64,000 bases of DNA from an uncultured Oscillospiraceae bacterium (GTDB lineage: Bacteria; Bacillota; Clostridia; Oscillospirales; Oscillospiraceae). A program made the position numbers and the translations under genes. The stretch spans positions 124,001 through 188,000 of the forward strand of contig CAJUKH010000038.1 in assembly GCA_910587345.1 (NCBI GenBank), written 5' to 3'. A model generated the notes under the pieces. The model did not search any database. It was not told the DNA's origin and was given only the letters and a program-made list of their open reading frames with translations. Positions 17,936 through 26,174 of this stretch are shown piece by piece (the stretch's first letter is position 1; each line of letters begins with the position of its first letter).

Positions 17936-18395
17936 AATACTTTACTCCTTACTTTCTGAAGTTTCCTCCATGCAGAATAAGAAGGGATAGGTTCCTTTTG
18001 ATTATATTGGAAACCCCCTTTGAAAACAATATGCCGGCTGCATAGTTACTGGGGGAATTTATGAAGAGTCCCATTGAGCGGAAGGCTCATGACAGGGTCG
18101 GAAGAGCCGGATATGGTGTGGGTCCCGTTGTACGAACGAGCGGCAGCTTGACAGAGGGCCATGCCCCCGTCAAGCTGCCGCTCGTCCCAAACAGCGATGC
18201 TTGCTGGTATCATATATGGTGCGTTGGGTTCCGGTGGGTGAGTGATTTTCCCTGGGCGGCGGCCACGGGGGTTTGGGTAGATTCGATAAGGGGGTCGGCG
18301 TAAATTCCTGACTGCTGATATTGCATACCGTTCGGCATGAGCAGGTCCCCCATCCTCTTAGAAGTTGGTTTCTTCCCTGCAAATGCTCTGTACCA
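17936..18395. other. Gene-free interval with a perfect long palindrome
   Basis: I see no supported gene here. The SLH gene promoter should lie at the left end, reading leftward. The main structure is the inverted repeat at 18136-18185, annotated separately. Confidence 0.6.
18136..18185. repeat. 17-base perfect inverted repeat
   Basis: ACGAGCGGCAGCTTGAC (18136-18152) is exactly complementary to 18169-18185, with a 16-base loop that itself contains GGGCC/CCCC. No U-tract follows on either strand, so this does not look like an ordinary terminator. Confidence 0.75.
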
Positions 18396-20954
18396 TCAGC
18401 GCTCCGGAATGAATTTTTTCAGCAGCCGGGCCACTTCGCGGGTGTCGATGGGCTTGGCGACATGGGCGTTCATACCACAGTTGAGGCACTTCTTCACGTC
18501 CTCGGCAAAGGCATCGGCGGTCATGGCGATGATGGGCAGGTCTTTGTCGCTGCGGTCCAGCGCCCGGATGGCTTCGGTGGCCTGATAGCCGGTCATGACG
18601 GGCATCCGGATATCCATCAGGATGGCATCGTAATAGCCGGGGGCGGACTGCTGGAATTTTTCCACACAGATCTGGCCGTTCTCCGCCCAGTCCAGCTCCA
18701 GACCCAGTTCGGCGGTCAAAAGCTCGCTGGCGATCTCCCAGTTCAGGTCGTTGTCCTCTGCCAGAAGGACCCGCTTGCCTTTGAGAAGGTCAAACTGCTC
18801 CTCGGTCTCAAGGGGGGTCTCTCCCTGTTCGACAAAGGGCTTGAGACCGTGATACAGGGTGGATTTGAACAGGGGCTTGGAGATGAAGCCGGTGATGCCG
18901 GCCTCTCTGGCCTCATGCTCGATCTCGCTCCAGTCATAGGCGGAGATGAGAAGGATGGGTACGTCGTCCCCCAGCCGGTGGCGGATGCGGCGGGCGGTCT
19001 CGATGCCGTCAATGCCGGGGAGCTTCCAGTCCAGAAGGATGATCTGATAAGGGTCATGGGCTTTGTAATGCTCCTCTGCCTTTTCCACGGCCCCCTCTCC
19101 GTCCAAGATCCAGTCGGCCCGGATGCCGATGGACCGCAGGGAGGATACGGCGCTTTCGCAGAGCTGCTGGTCGTCGTCCACCACAAGCATATGCCACTCG
19201 GGAAGGATCATCTCGGACTCGGGGGTGTCGGCTTTTTCCAGATCCAGGACCACATGGAATTCGGAGCCTTTGCCCAGCTCGCTCCGGACGGAGATGGCGC
19301 CGCCCATGGCGTCCACGATGTACTTGGTGATGGCCATGCCCAGGCCGGTGCCCTCGGTCTTGCGGACCCGGGTGGAATCCTCCCGGGTGAAGGAGTCGAA
19401 GATTTTGGCCTGGAACTCATCGGTCATGCCGATGCCGGTATCGCTGACCAGAATGTGGGTGCGGATATAGTTTTCACCCAGGGGGGAATCCTCCTCGTAC
19501 AAAGCGACCCCGATGCTGCCGCCGTCGCCGGTGAATTTGATGGCGTTGGAGAGAAGGTTCAGCAGTACCTGGTTAATACGAACGCTGTCGCAATAGACAT
19601 TTTCGGTGGCGATATCGTGGATGGAGACATTGAACTGCTGGTTTTTCATGTGCATCTGGGGCTGGACAATGCTGACGATGCTGTCCAGCACCTCCCGCAG
19701 AGAGACCAGTTCCACGCTGAGGGTCATTTTGCCGCTTTCGATCTTGGACATATCCAGCACATCGTTGATCAGGCCCAGCAGGTGCTTGGAGGAGAGCGTG
19801 ATCTTCTTCAGGCAGTTCTGCACCTGATCCTTGTCGTCCAGATTGGCCGTGGCGATGGCCGTCATACCCACGATGGCGTTCATGGGGGTGCGGATGTCGT
19901 GGGACATATTGGAGAGGAACTCGCTCTTGGCCCGGGTGGCCTCCTCGGCCTCCTCACGGGCCTTTTCCAGCGCCTCCAGCTGCTGGCGGGTCAGCTTGAA
20001 ATACTGGGCAAAAACCACGAGGAGGGCGGCCAGCAGCACGGCGCCGCCCAGCACCGCCGTACGGGCCCACTGCTGGCTTAGGCCGCTGACGATGGAGTCC
20101 ATGGTGGAATAGGGCATGGTGGTGAGCAGATACCACTCGGAGTAGGGAAGGGCGGTGAGGTAGACATGGCGCCGATCCCCGCCGATGATGCATTCGGTGG
20201 AGTAGTCCTCGTGGGCGTCCATGGCCTGCTGCAATTCCTCCAAATAGCGCTCCGGGTCCATGCCGTTGATGTCGCTGTAGAGCGTGCGCACCCGCTCAAA
20301 ATAGCCGTTGCGGTATGCGTTGGCGTTGCGGATGACAAAGGAGCCGTCCCGGCGGAGGATGAAGGAGTAGACATGGTCATCGTCCTCCTCCAAAGAGAGG
20401 GTGTCGCTGAGGTAGGAGGCGGGCAGGCCGGCCACCAAAGCGATGCTGGACCGGCCGTTTTCCATGGTATATGAGGCGGAAATACCCAGAAGGATCACCT
20501 TATCTCCGGCGGGGTTGGTGCCGATGGCGACCTTCTTTTCTCCCTTGCTCAATGATTCCAGAAAGGGGGCCGGGTCGGTGACGGCCAATTGCTCTCCGTA
20601 GAGCATTTCAAAGGAGCCGTCATCGGAATAAAGGCCCAGATAGTCGAAGTTTCGTACGCTGGCCTGATAGGACAGCTCCTGCCGCAGACGGTCATGGTCC
20701 TGAACGCTTTCGGAAGGGAGGGTGGTGGTCATGGCGTCCAGTTGGTCCAGCCGCAGAGAGATGGTGGTGGCGAAGTGCATGGAGATCTGCTGGCTCATGT
20801 TGGACATGTAAAGGGTGCCCACCTGATTGATGGTCTGGGTGCTTTCGTAGTTCATGTGAACGGTCAGGAAAGAGAAGACACAGACGCACAGCAACACTAC
20901 GGCGATCAGGCTTGTGGTGAGAAATCGTGTGGTTTTGTTTTTAAATACATTCAT
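18396..20954 (-). CDS. Hybrid sensor histidine kinase with two receiver domains
   Basis: The 852-residue protein has a membrane helix at about 12-32, an extracellular Cache-like sensor of about 270 residues, and a second helix at about 300-320. A short coiled coil leads to the HisKA box with phospho-acceptor His (FLSNMSHDIRTPMNA, near residue 352) and an HATPase domain (NLLSNAIKFTGDGG, DTGIGM, GTGLGM). Two receivers follow, with acceptor Asp in ILLDWKLPG (near 642) and ILMDIRMPV (near 781). It has no HPt domain of its own; one is encoded by the preceding gene. The signal is unknown. GGAGGGG lies upstream of the ATG at a slightly long spacing. Confidence 0.93.
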   Translation of the reverse strand: MNVFKNKTTRFLTTSLIAVVLLCVCVFSFLTVHMNYESTQTINQVGTLYMSNMSQQISMHFATTISLRLDQLDAMTTTLPSESVQDHDRLRQELSYQASVRNFDYLGLYSDDGSFEMLYGEQLAVTDPAPFLESLSKGEKKVAIGTNPAGDKVILLGISASYTMENGRSSIALVAGLPASYLSDTLSLEEDDDHVYSFILRRDGSFVIRNANAYRNGYFERVRTLYSDINGMDPERYLEELQQAMDAHEDYSTECIIGGDRRHVYLTALPYSEWYLLTTMPYSTMDSIVSGLSQQWARTAVLGGAVLLAALLVVFAQYFKLTRQQLEALEKAREEAEEATRAKSEFLSNMSHDIRTPMNAIVGMTAIATANLDDKDQVQNCLKKITLSSKHLLGLINDVLDMSKIESGKMTLSVELVSLREVLDSIVSIVQPQMHMKNQQFNVSIHDIATENVYCDSVRINQVLLNLLSNAIKFTGDGGSIGVALYEEDSPLGENYIRTHILVSDTGIGMTDEFQAKIFDSFTREDSTRVRKTEGTGLGMAITKYIVDAMGGAISVRSELGKGSEFHVVLDLEKADTPESEMILPEWHMLVVDDDQQLCESAVSSLRSIGIRADWILDGEGAVEKAEEHYKAHDPYQIILLDWKLPGIDGIETARRIRHRLGDDVPILLISAYDWSEIEHEAREAGITGFISKPLFKSTLYHGLKPFVEQGETPLETEEQFDLLKGKRVLLAEDNDLNWEIASELLTAELGLELDWAENGQICVEKFQQSAPGYYDAILMDIRMPVMTGYQATEAIRALDRSDKDLPIIAMTADAFAEDVKKCLNCGMNAHVAKPIDTREVARLLKKFIPER

Positions 20955-20981
20955 GGAAGTAGATCCCCTCCGGGGTTTTGA

Positions 20982-21344
20982 TTAGGCAGGCAGACCGGCC
21001 TGATAGGTCCGGATGGCGGACAGGGTGGCTTCATAATCAGTCTTTACCTGTGTAAAAAGGTCGGGGGACTGGGGGGGGCCACCCGGCCGCAGAGCCTCGC
21101 ACAGCTGGGAGGCAGAGGTGAAAAGCCGGGTGAAGCTCAGGTTCTGGCAGACTCCCTTAATGGTGTGGGCCGCCCGGAAGGCTTCGGACCAGTCGCCCTT
21201 ATCCATGGAGGTCACCAGAAGGTCATAGCTGCCGTCATCCAGGAATTTCAAAAGGAATTTGCTGACCAGTTTCTCACTGCGAAGCCGGCCCAAAACGTCC
21301 TGGTAGTCGCCGCCCAAGGCGGTATAGCATTCTTCCAATGTCAT
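20982..21344 (-). CDS. Stand-alone HPt phosphotransfer protein
   Basis: This 120-residue helical protein carries the HPt signature AAHTIKGVCQNLSF (His near residue 54). It should shuttle phosphate from a receiver of the hybrid kinase downstream to the receiver of the GGDEF/HD-GYP protein upstream. Its ATG overlaps the stop of that upstream gene (ATGA), with GGAGGAG inside the upstream coding end, so expression of the two is coupled. Confidence 0.92.
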   Translation of the reverse strand: MTLEECYTALGGDYQDVLGRLRSEKLVSKFLLKFLDDGSYDLLVTSMDKGDWSEAFRAAHTIKGVCQNLSFTRLFTSASQLCEALRPGGPPQSPDLFTQVKTDYEATLSAIRTYQAGLPA

Positions 21345-23461
21345 GGCGTTTCTCCTCCTTCTGCCTCGTTTTTCTCCCCGTTGTCGATGGGGGAGATGGC
21401 CGAAGCGGCCTCGTCCTTGCGCATGGATTCATCGTAGAACACATATTTGGCGCCCTTGCCCCGCTGGCCCCGCTTGATGGTGTAAAGGGCCCGGTCGGCC
21501 GCCCGGAACAGGTCGCTGTAGGCCGTGCCCACCAGGTCGGTTTGGGCCACGCCCATGCTCAGGGAGATGTTGAAGTCCCCGAAAGGGCCGCAGAGGAAGT
21601 GATAGACCCGGCGGATGATGGGTTCCAGCGGGTCTTTGTACTCCATGAAGATCAGAAACTCGTCGCCTCCCACCCGGGCCACGATGTCGCCGCCCCGGAT
21701 GCTCTTGCGGAGTTTGTCGGCCAGATGCTTTAAAAGCTCGTCACCAAACAGGTGGCCGTAGGTATCGTTGGCGGATTTAAAGAGGTCTAGATCGAAAATG
21801 ACCAGGGCGAATTTGCCGTGGGGCCGCTCATTCAGCCGGATCTCGATCTGCTTTTTGGCGCTGGTATGGTTCAAAAGTCCGGTGAGGGAGTCGCTGGCGG
21901 CCTGCCGCTCCAAGTCGTCCAAGCGGACCCGGGTATCGTGGATGTCGGTGGCCTTGCCAATGGCGCCCATATAGCGGGGCGGCTCGTCGGTGGACCAGGT
22001 GGCCCGGGCCACAATACGGTGCCACCGTTCCTCTCCGCCCACATTTAAAAGGCAGTCATAGGTGATCGTCGGCTGGCCGGGGGAGGTGGAGCGCAGCAGG
22101 TCGGACAGGGCGTAGGCCGTCTCCGGGCCGGACATGGCCAGCGTTTGGGCATCGTGAAGCGGGTCCTTGATGACCTCGGGAAAGCCCATCCGCTTGGCGC
22201 CGAAGGGGGAGAGGGTCACCTGAAGGGGGTTCATGGTGAACTCAAACTGGATCTCGTCGGTGAGGGCGGCGAAGAAGTCGTGCTTGATGCGCTCGTGCTC
22301 CAAAAGCTGTAAGGTCCGCTTGGAGACCGTCACGTCCTCGTGCTGCAGCATTTCTTCGGTGAGGCCCACCAGATTTTGACGGCTGTCCAGGATGCTGTTG
22401 TCCTCCCGGTCCAGCCGCTCACGGATGGCGTCGCTGAGTTCTGTCAGGCATTCCAGAAGCATGGGGTTGAAAACGCCGCACTCTCCGTTCAGTATCATTT
22501 CAACGGCCTTCTGGTGGCCGTAGGGGCCTTTATAGACCCGCTTGCTGGTCAAAGCGTCATAGACATCGGCCAGAGAGACCACCTGAGCGGAGATGGGGAT
22601 CTCGTCCCCCGTCAGCCCGTCGGGATAGCCCTTGCCGTCATACCGCTCGTGGTGCCAGCGGCAGATCTCGTAGGAGACCTTTACCAGCGGCTTGTCCCGG
22701 TGGATGGGGAGATTCTCCAGCATATCCGCGCCGATGGTGGTGTGGGTCTTCATGATCTCAAACTCTTCGTCGGTGAGCTTGCTGGGTTTGTTGAGGATCT
22801 CTTCGGGGATGGCGATCTTGCCGATGTCGTGCAAAGCGGAAGCGGTGGAGATGGTGGAGATGTCCAACTGGGAGAAGTGGTAGCGCTCGTCCTTGTGGTT
22901 GAGCTGGTCCAGCAGCAGGGCGGTGAGGGTGTGGACGTGGCGGACGTGAAGGCCGCTTTCTCCGTTTCTGAACTCCACGATATGGCTCAGGATATCGATC
23001 ATCAGGTTGCTTTGCTGCTCCGACTTGTACATCTGGTCAGCCACCAGTTCCACCAGCCGCTTTTGCTTGGCGTAGAGCAGGATGGTGTTCACCACCCGCT
23101 TGTGGACGATGAGGGCATCAAAGGGGCGGGTGATGAAGTCGGTGGCGCCCAGGCCGTAGGCCCGCTCCACCTGCTCGGCGCCGCTTTCCGAGGAGATCAT
23201 GATGACCGGGATGTCCTCCAGCCAGTGGTTGCGGCTCATCTCGGCCAGGACCCCGAAGCCGTCCAGCCCGGGCATGACGATATCCAGCAGAAGCAGGGAC
23301 AGCTCACTGCCCTGGGCCTGGATGATGGACACTGCCTCCAGTCCGTTTTCCGCTTCAACGATGTCGTATTCATCCTCCAGCATATTGGCCAGGATGGCCC
23401 GGTTCATTTCCGAGTCGTCCACGATCAGGATCTTGGAGCGGATGGTTTCCGGTTTTTCCAC
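21341..23461 (-). CDS. Response regulator with HD-GYP, PAS-like and GGDEF domains
   Basis: The domains in order are: receiver (LLLDIVMPGLDG, acceptor Asp near 60), HD-GYP phosphodiesterase (ALHDIGKIAIPEE near 212, HHERYDGKGYPDGL near 272), a PAS-like region, and a GGDEF diguanylate cyclase (DSLTGLLNH, then ARVGGDEFLIF). All key residues of both opposing c-di-GMP enzymes are present. An ATG lies at 23470 but AAAGGA touches it directly; the same sequence is nine bases before GTG 23461, so GTG is the likelier start (706 residues). The HPt gene overlaps its end. It is the probable output of the phosphorelay. Confidence 0.93.
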   Translation of the reverse strand: MEKPETIRSKILIVDDSEMNRAILANMLEDEYDIVEAENGLEAVSIIQAQGSELSLLLLDIVMPGLDGFGVLAEMSRNHWLEDIPVIMISSESGAEQVERAYGLGATDFITRPFDALIVHKRVVNTILLYAKQKRLVELVADQMYKSEQQSNLMIDILSHIVEFRNGESGLHVRHVHTLTALLLDQLNHKDERYHFSQLDISTISTASALHDIGKIAIPEEILNKPSKLTDEEFEIMKTHTTIGADMLENLPIHRDKPLVKVSYEICRWHHERYDGKGYPDGLTGDEIPISAQVVSLADVYDALTSKRVYKGPYGHQKAVEMILNGECGVFNPMLLECLTELSDAIRERLDREDNSILDSRQNLVGLTEEMLQHEDVTVSKRTLQLLEHERIKHDFFAALTDEIQFEFTMNPLQVTLSPFGAKRMGFPEVIKDPLHDAQTLAMSGPETAYALSDLLRSTSPGQPTITYDCLLNVGGEERWHRIVARATWSTDEPPRYMGAIGKATDIHDTRVRLDDLERQAASDSLTGLLNHTSAKKQIEIRLNERPHGKFALVIFDLDLFKSANDTYGHLFGDELLKHLADKLRKSIRGGDIVARVGGDEFLIFMEYKDPLEPIIRRVYHFLCGPFGDFNISLSMGVAQTDLVGTAYSDLFRAADRALYTIKRGQRGKGAKYVFYDESMRKDEAASAISPIDNGEKNEAEGGETP

Positions 23462-23511
23462 GGCGGTCATTCCTTTATGTAAAAAGAGTGAGGGACACGG
23501 GGATGAAAGGC

Positions 23512-24711
23512 TTACGGATTGGGTTCCAGCGGGTGGACCGAGGAGCGAAGGGTGGCGGGGGAGTGGGGATACTGGCGGTTAAAGGTCTTGATGATCCGCT
23601 CGCAGACCATGCAGCTGTTTTCATAGTTGGCCTGGGGCAGCAACAGGATGAACTGAGACACGCTGCATCGGGCGGCGATATCCCCCCGCCGCAGGTTTTT
23701 CTGGATCAGTTCCTTCAGGTTGTCCACCACACGGTCCAGGCTTCGCCGGGGCAGGTCCCCCCCGCCCTGACACTCGATGGAGATCAGGGCCAGATGGACT
23801 GCGTCGCCGCTGCGGGCCACCGCCCGGGCGAAGGAGTGATAGATGGATTTGAAAATATCGTAGTCGCAGAAGAGGGCGCCGGCGCCGTTCTCTTCCTCCC
23901 GCAGCTGCTCCAGAATGACCCCCGGGGCTACGGTGTTGTCGTTTCTGGAGCGCAGAGCCTCCCGATAGAGGGCACGCATGGTGTCGGAGGGCATGATGCC
24001 GAACCGGGCCAGCAGCAGCTCGCTCATCTGCTCATAGACCTCGGCGGCGCTGCGCTGTCTGTCCTGCCAGATGAGGGAGACCATCAGATAGCGGTAAAAT
24101 TCCTCGGAATAAGGCTCGTGGACCAAAGCGGCACGGCACAGGGCTTCCATATCCTCCCAGCGGCGCCGGGCTTCCAGCAGGGGCAGGGTGGACAGCACAG
24201 TGTCCACATAGAGGTTATGATAGTAGGCGGCGATGGGCACCACCCATATCTCGTTGGACAGCTTGGCAAGAAAGTCGCCGCGGTAGAGGGCGGCGGCCTC
24301 CATCCATTTCTCGATACGCTTCTCCTCGCTGCGGGCGTTGGCACCGGCCTTGCACAGACGGTCGAACTCGTCAATGTCCAGCTCTACGGGGATGTCGCTA
24401 TTCCAGACATAGGAACCCTCCCGGCGGAGGATCAGGGTATGCCCCGCCCGCTCTCCCAGGGGGTCCAGGGTAGCCCGGACCCGATGGAACATGGTCTTCA
24501 GGGCGTTGAGGGGATTGATGCTGCCTCCCTCACTGCCCCACAGCAGTTCTACCAGTTCATCGGGGGTGGTGGTGCGGCCCCGGCAGTAGATCATGTAAGC
24601 CAGCAAAAGCCAGACCTTTTTGGTCCGATTATCTCCGTCATTGACCCCCACGGAGCCGTTTTGGAGGGAAAATTCTCCCAACATACACACTTTGATGGGT
24701 TCCTGTGCCAA
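23512..24711 (-). CDS. SARP-type (BTAD) regulator with degenerate GGDEF tail
   Basis: The N-terminal winged-helix domain (KVCMLGEFSLQNG, TTTPDELVELLWG, ALKTMFHRVRATL) and a helical BTAD region (DIDEFDRLCKAG, ALYRGDFLAKL, LVHEPYSEEFYRYLM) match SARP/AfsR-type activators. The last about 110 residues look like a GGDEF fold (ISIECQGGG, then LRRGDIAARCSVSQFILLLP) in which SVSQF replaces GGDEF, so it should bind or sense rather than synthesise. The start is uncertain: TTG 24711 has GAGGTG six bases upstream, whereas GTG 24720, which overlaps that motif, has no good site. It is the first gene of the signalling operon. Confidence 0.85.
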   Translation of the reverse strand: MAQEPIKVCMLGEFSLQNGSVGVNDGDNRTKKVWLLLAYMIYCRGRTTTPDELVELLWGSEGGSINPLNALKTMFHRVRATLDPLGERAGHTLILRREGSYVWNSDIPVELDIDEFDRLCKAGANARSEEKRIEKWMEAAALYRGDFLAKLSNEIWVVPIAAYYHNLYVDTVLSTLPLLEARRRWEDMEALCRAALVHEPYSEEFYRYLMVSLIWQDRQRSAAEVYEQMSELLLARFGIMPSDTMRALYREALRSRNDNTVAPGVILEQLREEENGAGALFCDYDIFKSIYHSFARAVARSGDAVHLALISIECQGGGDLPRRSLDRVVDNLKELIQKNLRRGDIAARCSVSQFILLLPQANYENSCMVCERIIKTFNRQYPHSPATLRSSVHPLEPNP

Positions 24712-24913
24712 AAATATCACCTCTTTCGCCCGTTCTGTAACTCCTTACTCCCAGATAGGCAAGGGAAAGTAAAATATATCACATTTAAAATACCACAAAA
24801 CTCCTGTTTTTGCAATTCTAAATCCCAAAAAACAGGCAAAAATATGAATGTTACAAACAAACGCTAAAAAAGAAAAAATATTCAAAAAAATACTTTTCTT
24901 TTTCTTCTGAGTA

Positions 24914-24922
24914 TGCTATACT
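24914..24922 (+). promoter_or_regulatory. Extended -10 promoter of the transglutaminase-like gene
   Basis: TG-C-TATACT forms an extended -10 about 70 bases before the start codon. The -35 region is weak and AT-rich. The interval to 24720 also has to hold the divergent promoter of the signalling operon. Confidence 0.6.
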
Positions 24923-24992
24923 GGTAAGGTAAGGAAGACCCGGAATGGGTCGTTTCAGGTGCAGTTATCAATGAAAGAAGAGGTGCCCGAGG

Positions 24993-25973
24993 ATGAAACT
25001 TTGGAAGAGACTCCTTCCCCTGACGCTGGCTGCGGCGCTTTTGGCCGGATGCAGTCAAACAGCCGGCCGGGAGGAGAACATCTTTATCGACCAGTTCTGT
25101 CTGGAGGAGGTGGAGATTGAAGCCGAGGCCGTGGCGCTGGCCGCCGCCCCCGCGCTGTCGACCCTGCTGACTCCGGTGGCCAGCGGTACCAAGGTGGAGA
25201 AAAACGCCAAGGTCACCATCGATTACTCCAATATTACCGATGGATATGTGATGGTCAACTATACCGCCGCCACCGATAAGCGGCTGAAAGTAAAGCTGGT
25301 GAGTCCCTCGTCGGCCAACGAGTATTATCAGTATAACCTGACCCCCAATACCTGGACCACCTTCCCTTTGTCCGACGGCAACGGGGAATATAAGGTCTCG
25401 GTGCTGGAGAGCACCGACAAAGAGGGCCGCTACGCCGTGGTGGCTTCTGTGACCTTCCAGGTCACGCTGAAGGACGAGTTTGCTCCCTTCCTCCGGCCCA
25501 ACCAGTATGTGGATTACGCCCCCGCCGCCAACACACTGGCCAAGGCCAAGGAGCTGGTGGGCAGCGAGACCGATACATTGAAGAAAGTCCAGCTGGTCTA
25601 TGACTTTGTGGTGAAGAACGTGACCTATGATACCGAGAAGGCGGCCAGCGTTCAGTCGGGCTATCTTCCGGTACTGGACACGGTGCTGGCCACCGGCAAG
25701 GGCATCTGCTTTGATTACGCCGCTTTGATGGTGGGGATGCTCCGCAGTCAGAATGTCCCCTGTAAGCTGGTGGTGGGCTATGCCGGTACCCAGTATCACG
25801 CCTGGGTCAGCGTCTGGACTGCCGAGGACGGTTGGATCGATGGGGTCATCTACTTTGACGGCACCACCTGGCAGCGAATGGACCCCACCTTTGCCTCCGG
25901 CTCCAACAGCAGCCAGGCCATCCTTCAGTACATCGGTGACGGCAGCAACTATACGGCAAAGTACTTTTATTAA
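24993..25973 (+). CDS. Transglutaminase-like lipoprotein
   Basis: The 326-residue product has a lipoprotein signal (LTLAAALLAGCS lipobox, Cys near residue 20), a beta-rich middle domain, and a C-terminal transglutaminase-like fold. In that fold the catalytic triad is visible as GICFDYAAL (Cys), YHAWVSVW (His) and MDPTFA (Asp). It is probably anchored outside the cell and may act as a cysteine protease or in wall cross-linking; the substrate is unknown. GAGGTG precedes the ATG, and a terminator follows. Confidence 0.88.
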   Translation: MKLWKRLLPLTLAAALLAGCSQTAGREENIFIDQFCLEEVEIEAEAVALAAAPALSTLLTPVASGTKVEKNAKVTIDYSNITDGYVMVNYTAATDKRLKVKLVSPSSANEYYQYNLTPNTWTTFPLSDGNGEYKVSVLESTDKEGRYAVVASVTFQVTLKDEFAPFLRPNQYVDYAPAANTLAKAKELVGSETDTLKKVQLVYDFVVKNVTYDTEKAASVQSGYLPVLDTVLATGKGICFDYAALMVGMLRSQNVPCKLVVGYAGTQYHAWVSVWTAEDGWIDGVIYFDGTTWQRMDPTFASGSNSSQAILQYIGDGSNYTAKYFY

Positions 25974-25987
25974 GTGTATTTGAAATA

Positions 25988-26024
25988 GGAAAGCCACGGG
26001 GCCGTCCGCCCCGTGGCTTTCTTA
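25988..26024 (+). terminator. Terminator after the transglutaminase-like gene
   Basis: GAAAGCCACGGGG pairs with CCCCGTGGCTTTC around a short loop, followed by CTT. The U-tract is weak but the stem is strong. Confidence 0.75.
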
Positions 26025-26095
26025 ATGAAAGGCCGTGAAAAACGGTTTTTGATCCTCCGCACCCGAAGGAAAGACAACATCTTGCATTTACCCCC

Positions 26096-26125
26096 TTTAC
26101 AAATCACCATAAATTGGGTTAAAAT
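26096..26125 (+). promoter_or_regulatory. Promoter of the pilus-like operon
   Basis: TTTACA and TAAAAT are separated by 18 bases, about 50 bases upstream of the platform protein start codon. Confidence 0.7.
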
Positions 26126-26156
26126 GGGCTTGCGAATACCGCAAGTCCATTTTTTA
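26124..26156 (+). promoter_or_regulatory. Terminator-like hairpin in the leader of the pilus-like operon
   Basis: ATGGGCTTGC (26124-26133) pairs with GCAAGTCCAT (26141-26150, one wobble), followed by TTTTT. The stem begins within the -10 and covers the expected transcription start, so it would lie at the extreme 5' end of the RNA. Confidence 0.55.
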
Positions 26157-26174
26157 TGCGTTGTGAGGTCTGAT

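Noticed and set aside
18061..18303. 80-residue plus-strand frame with palindrome-derived sequence.
   Set aside because: It spans the 17-base inverted repeat, has no SD and no conserved pattern.
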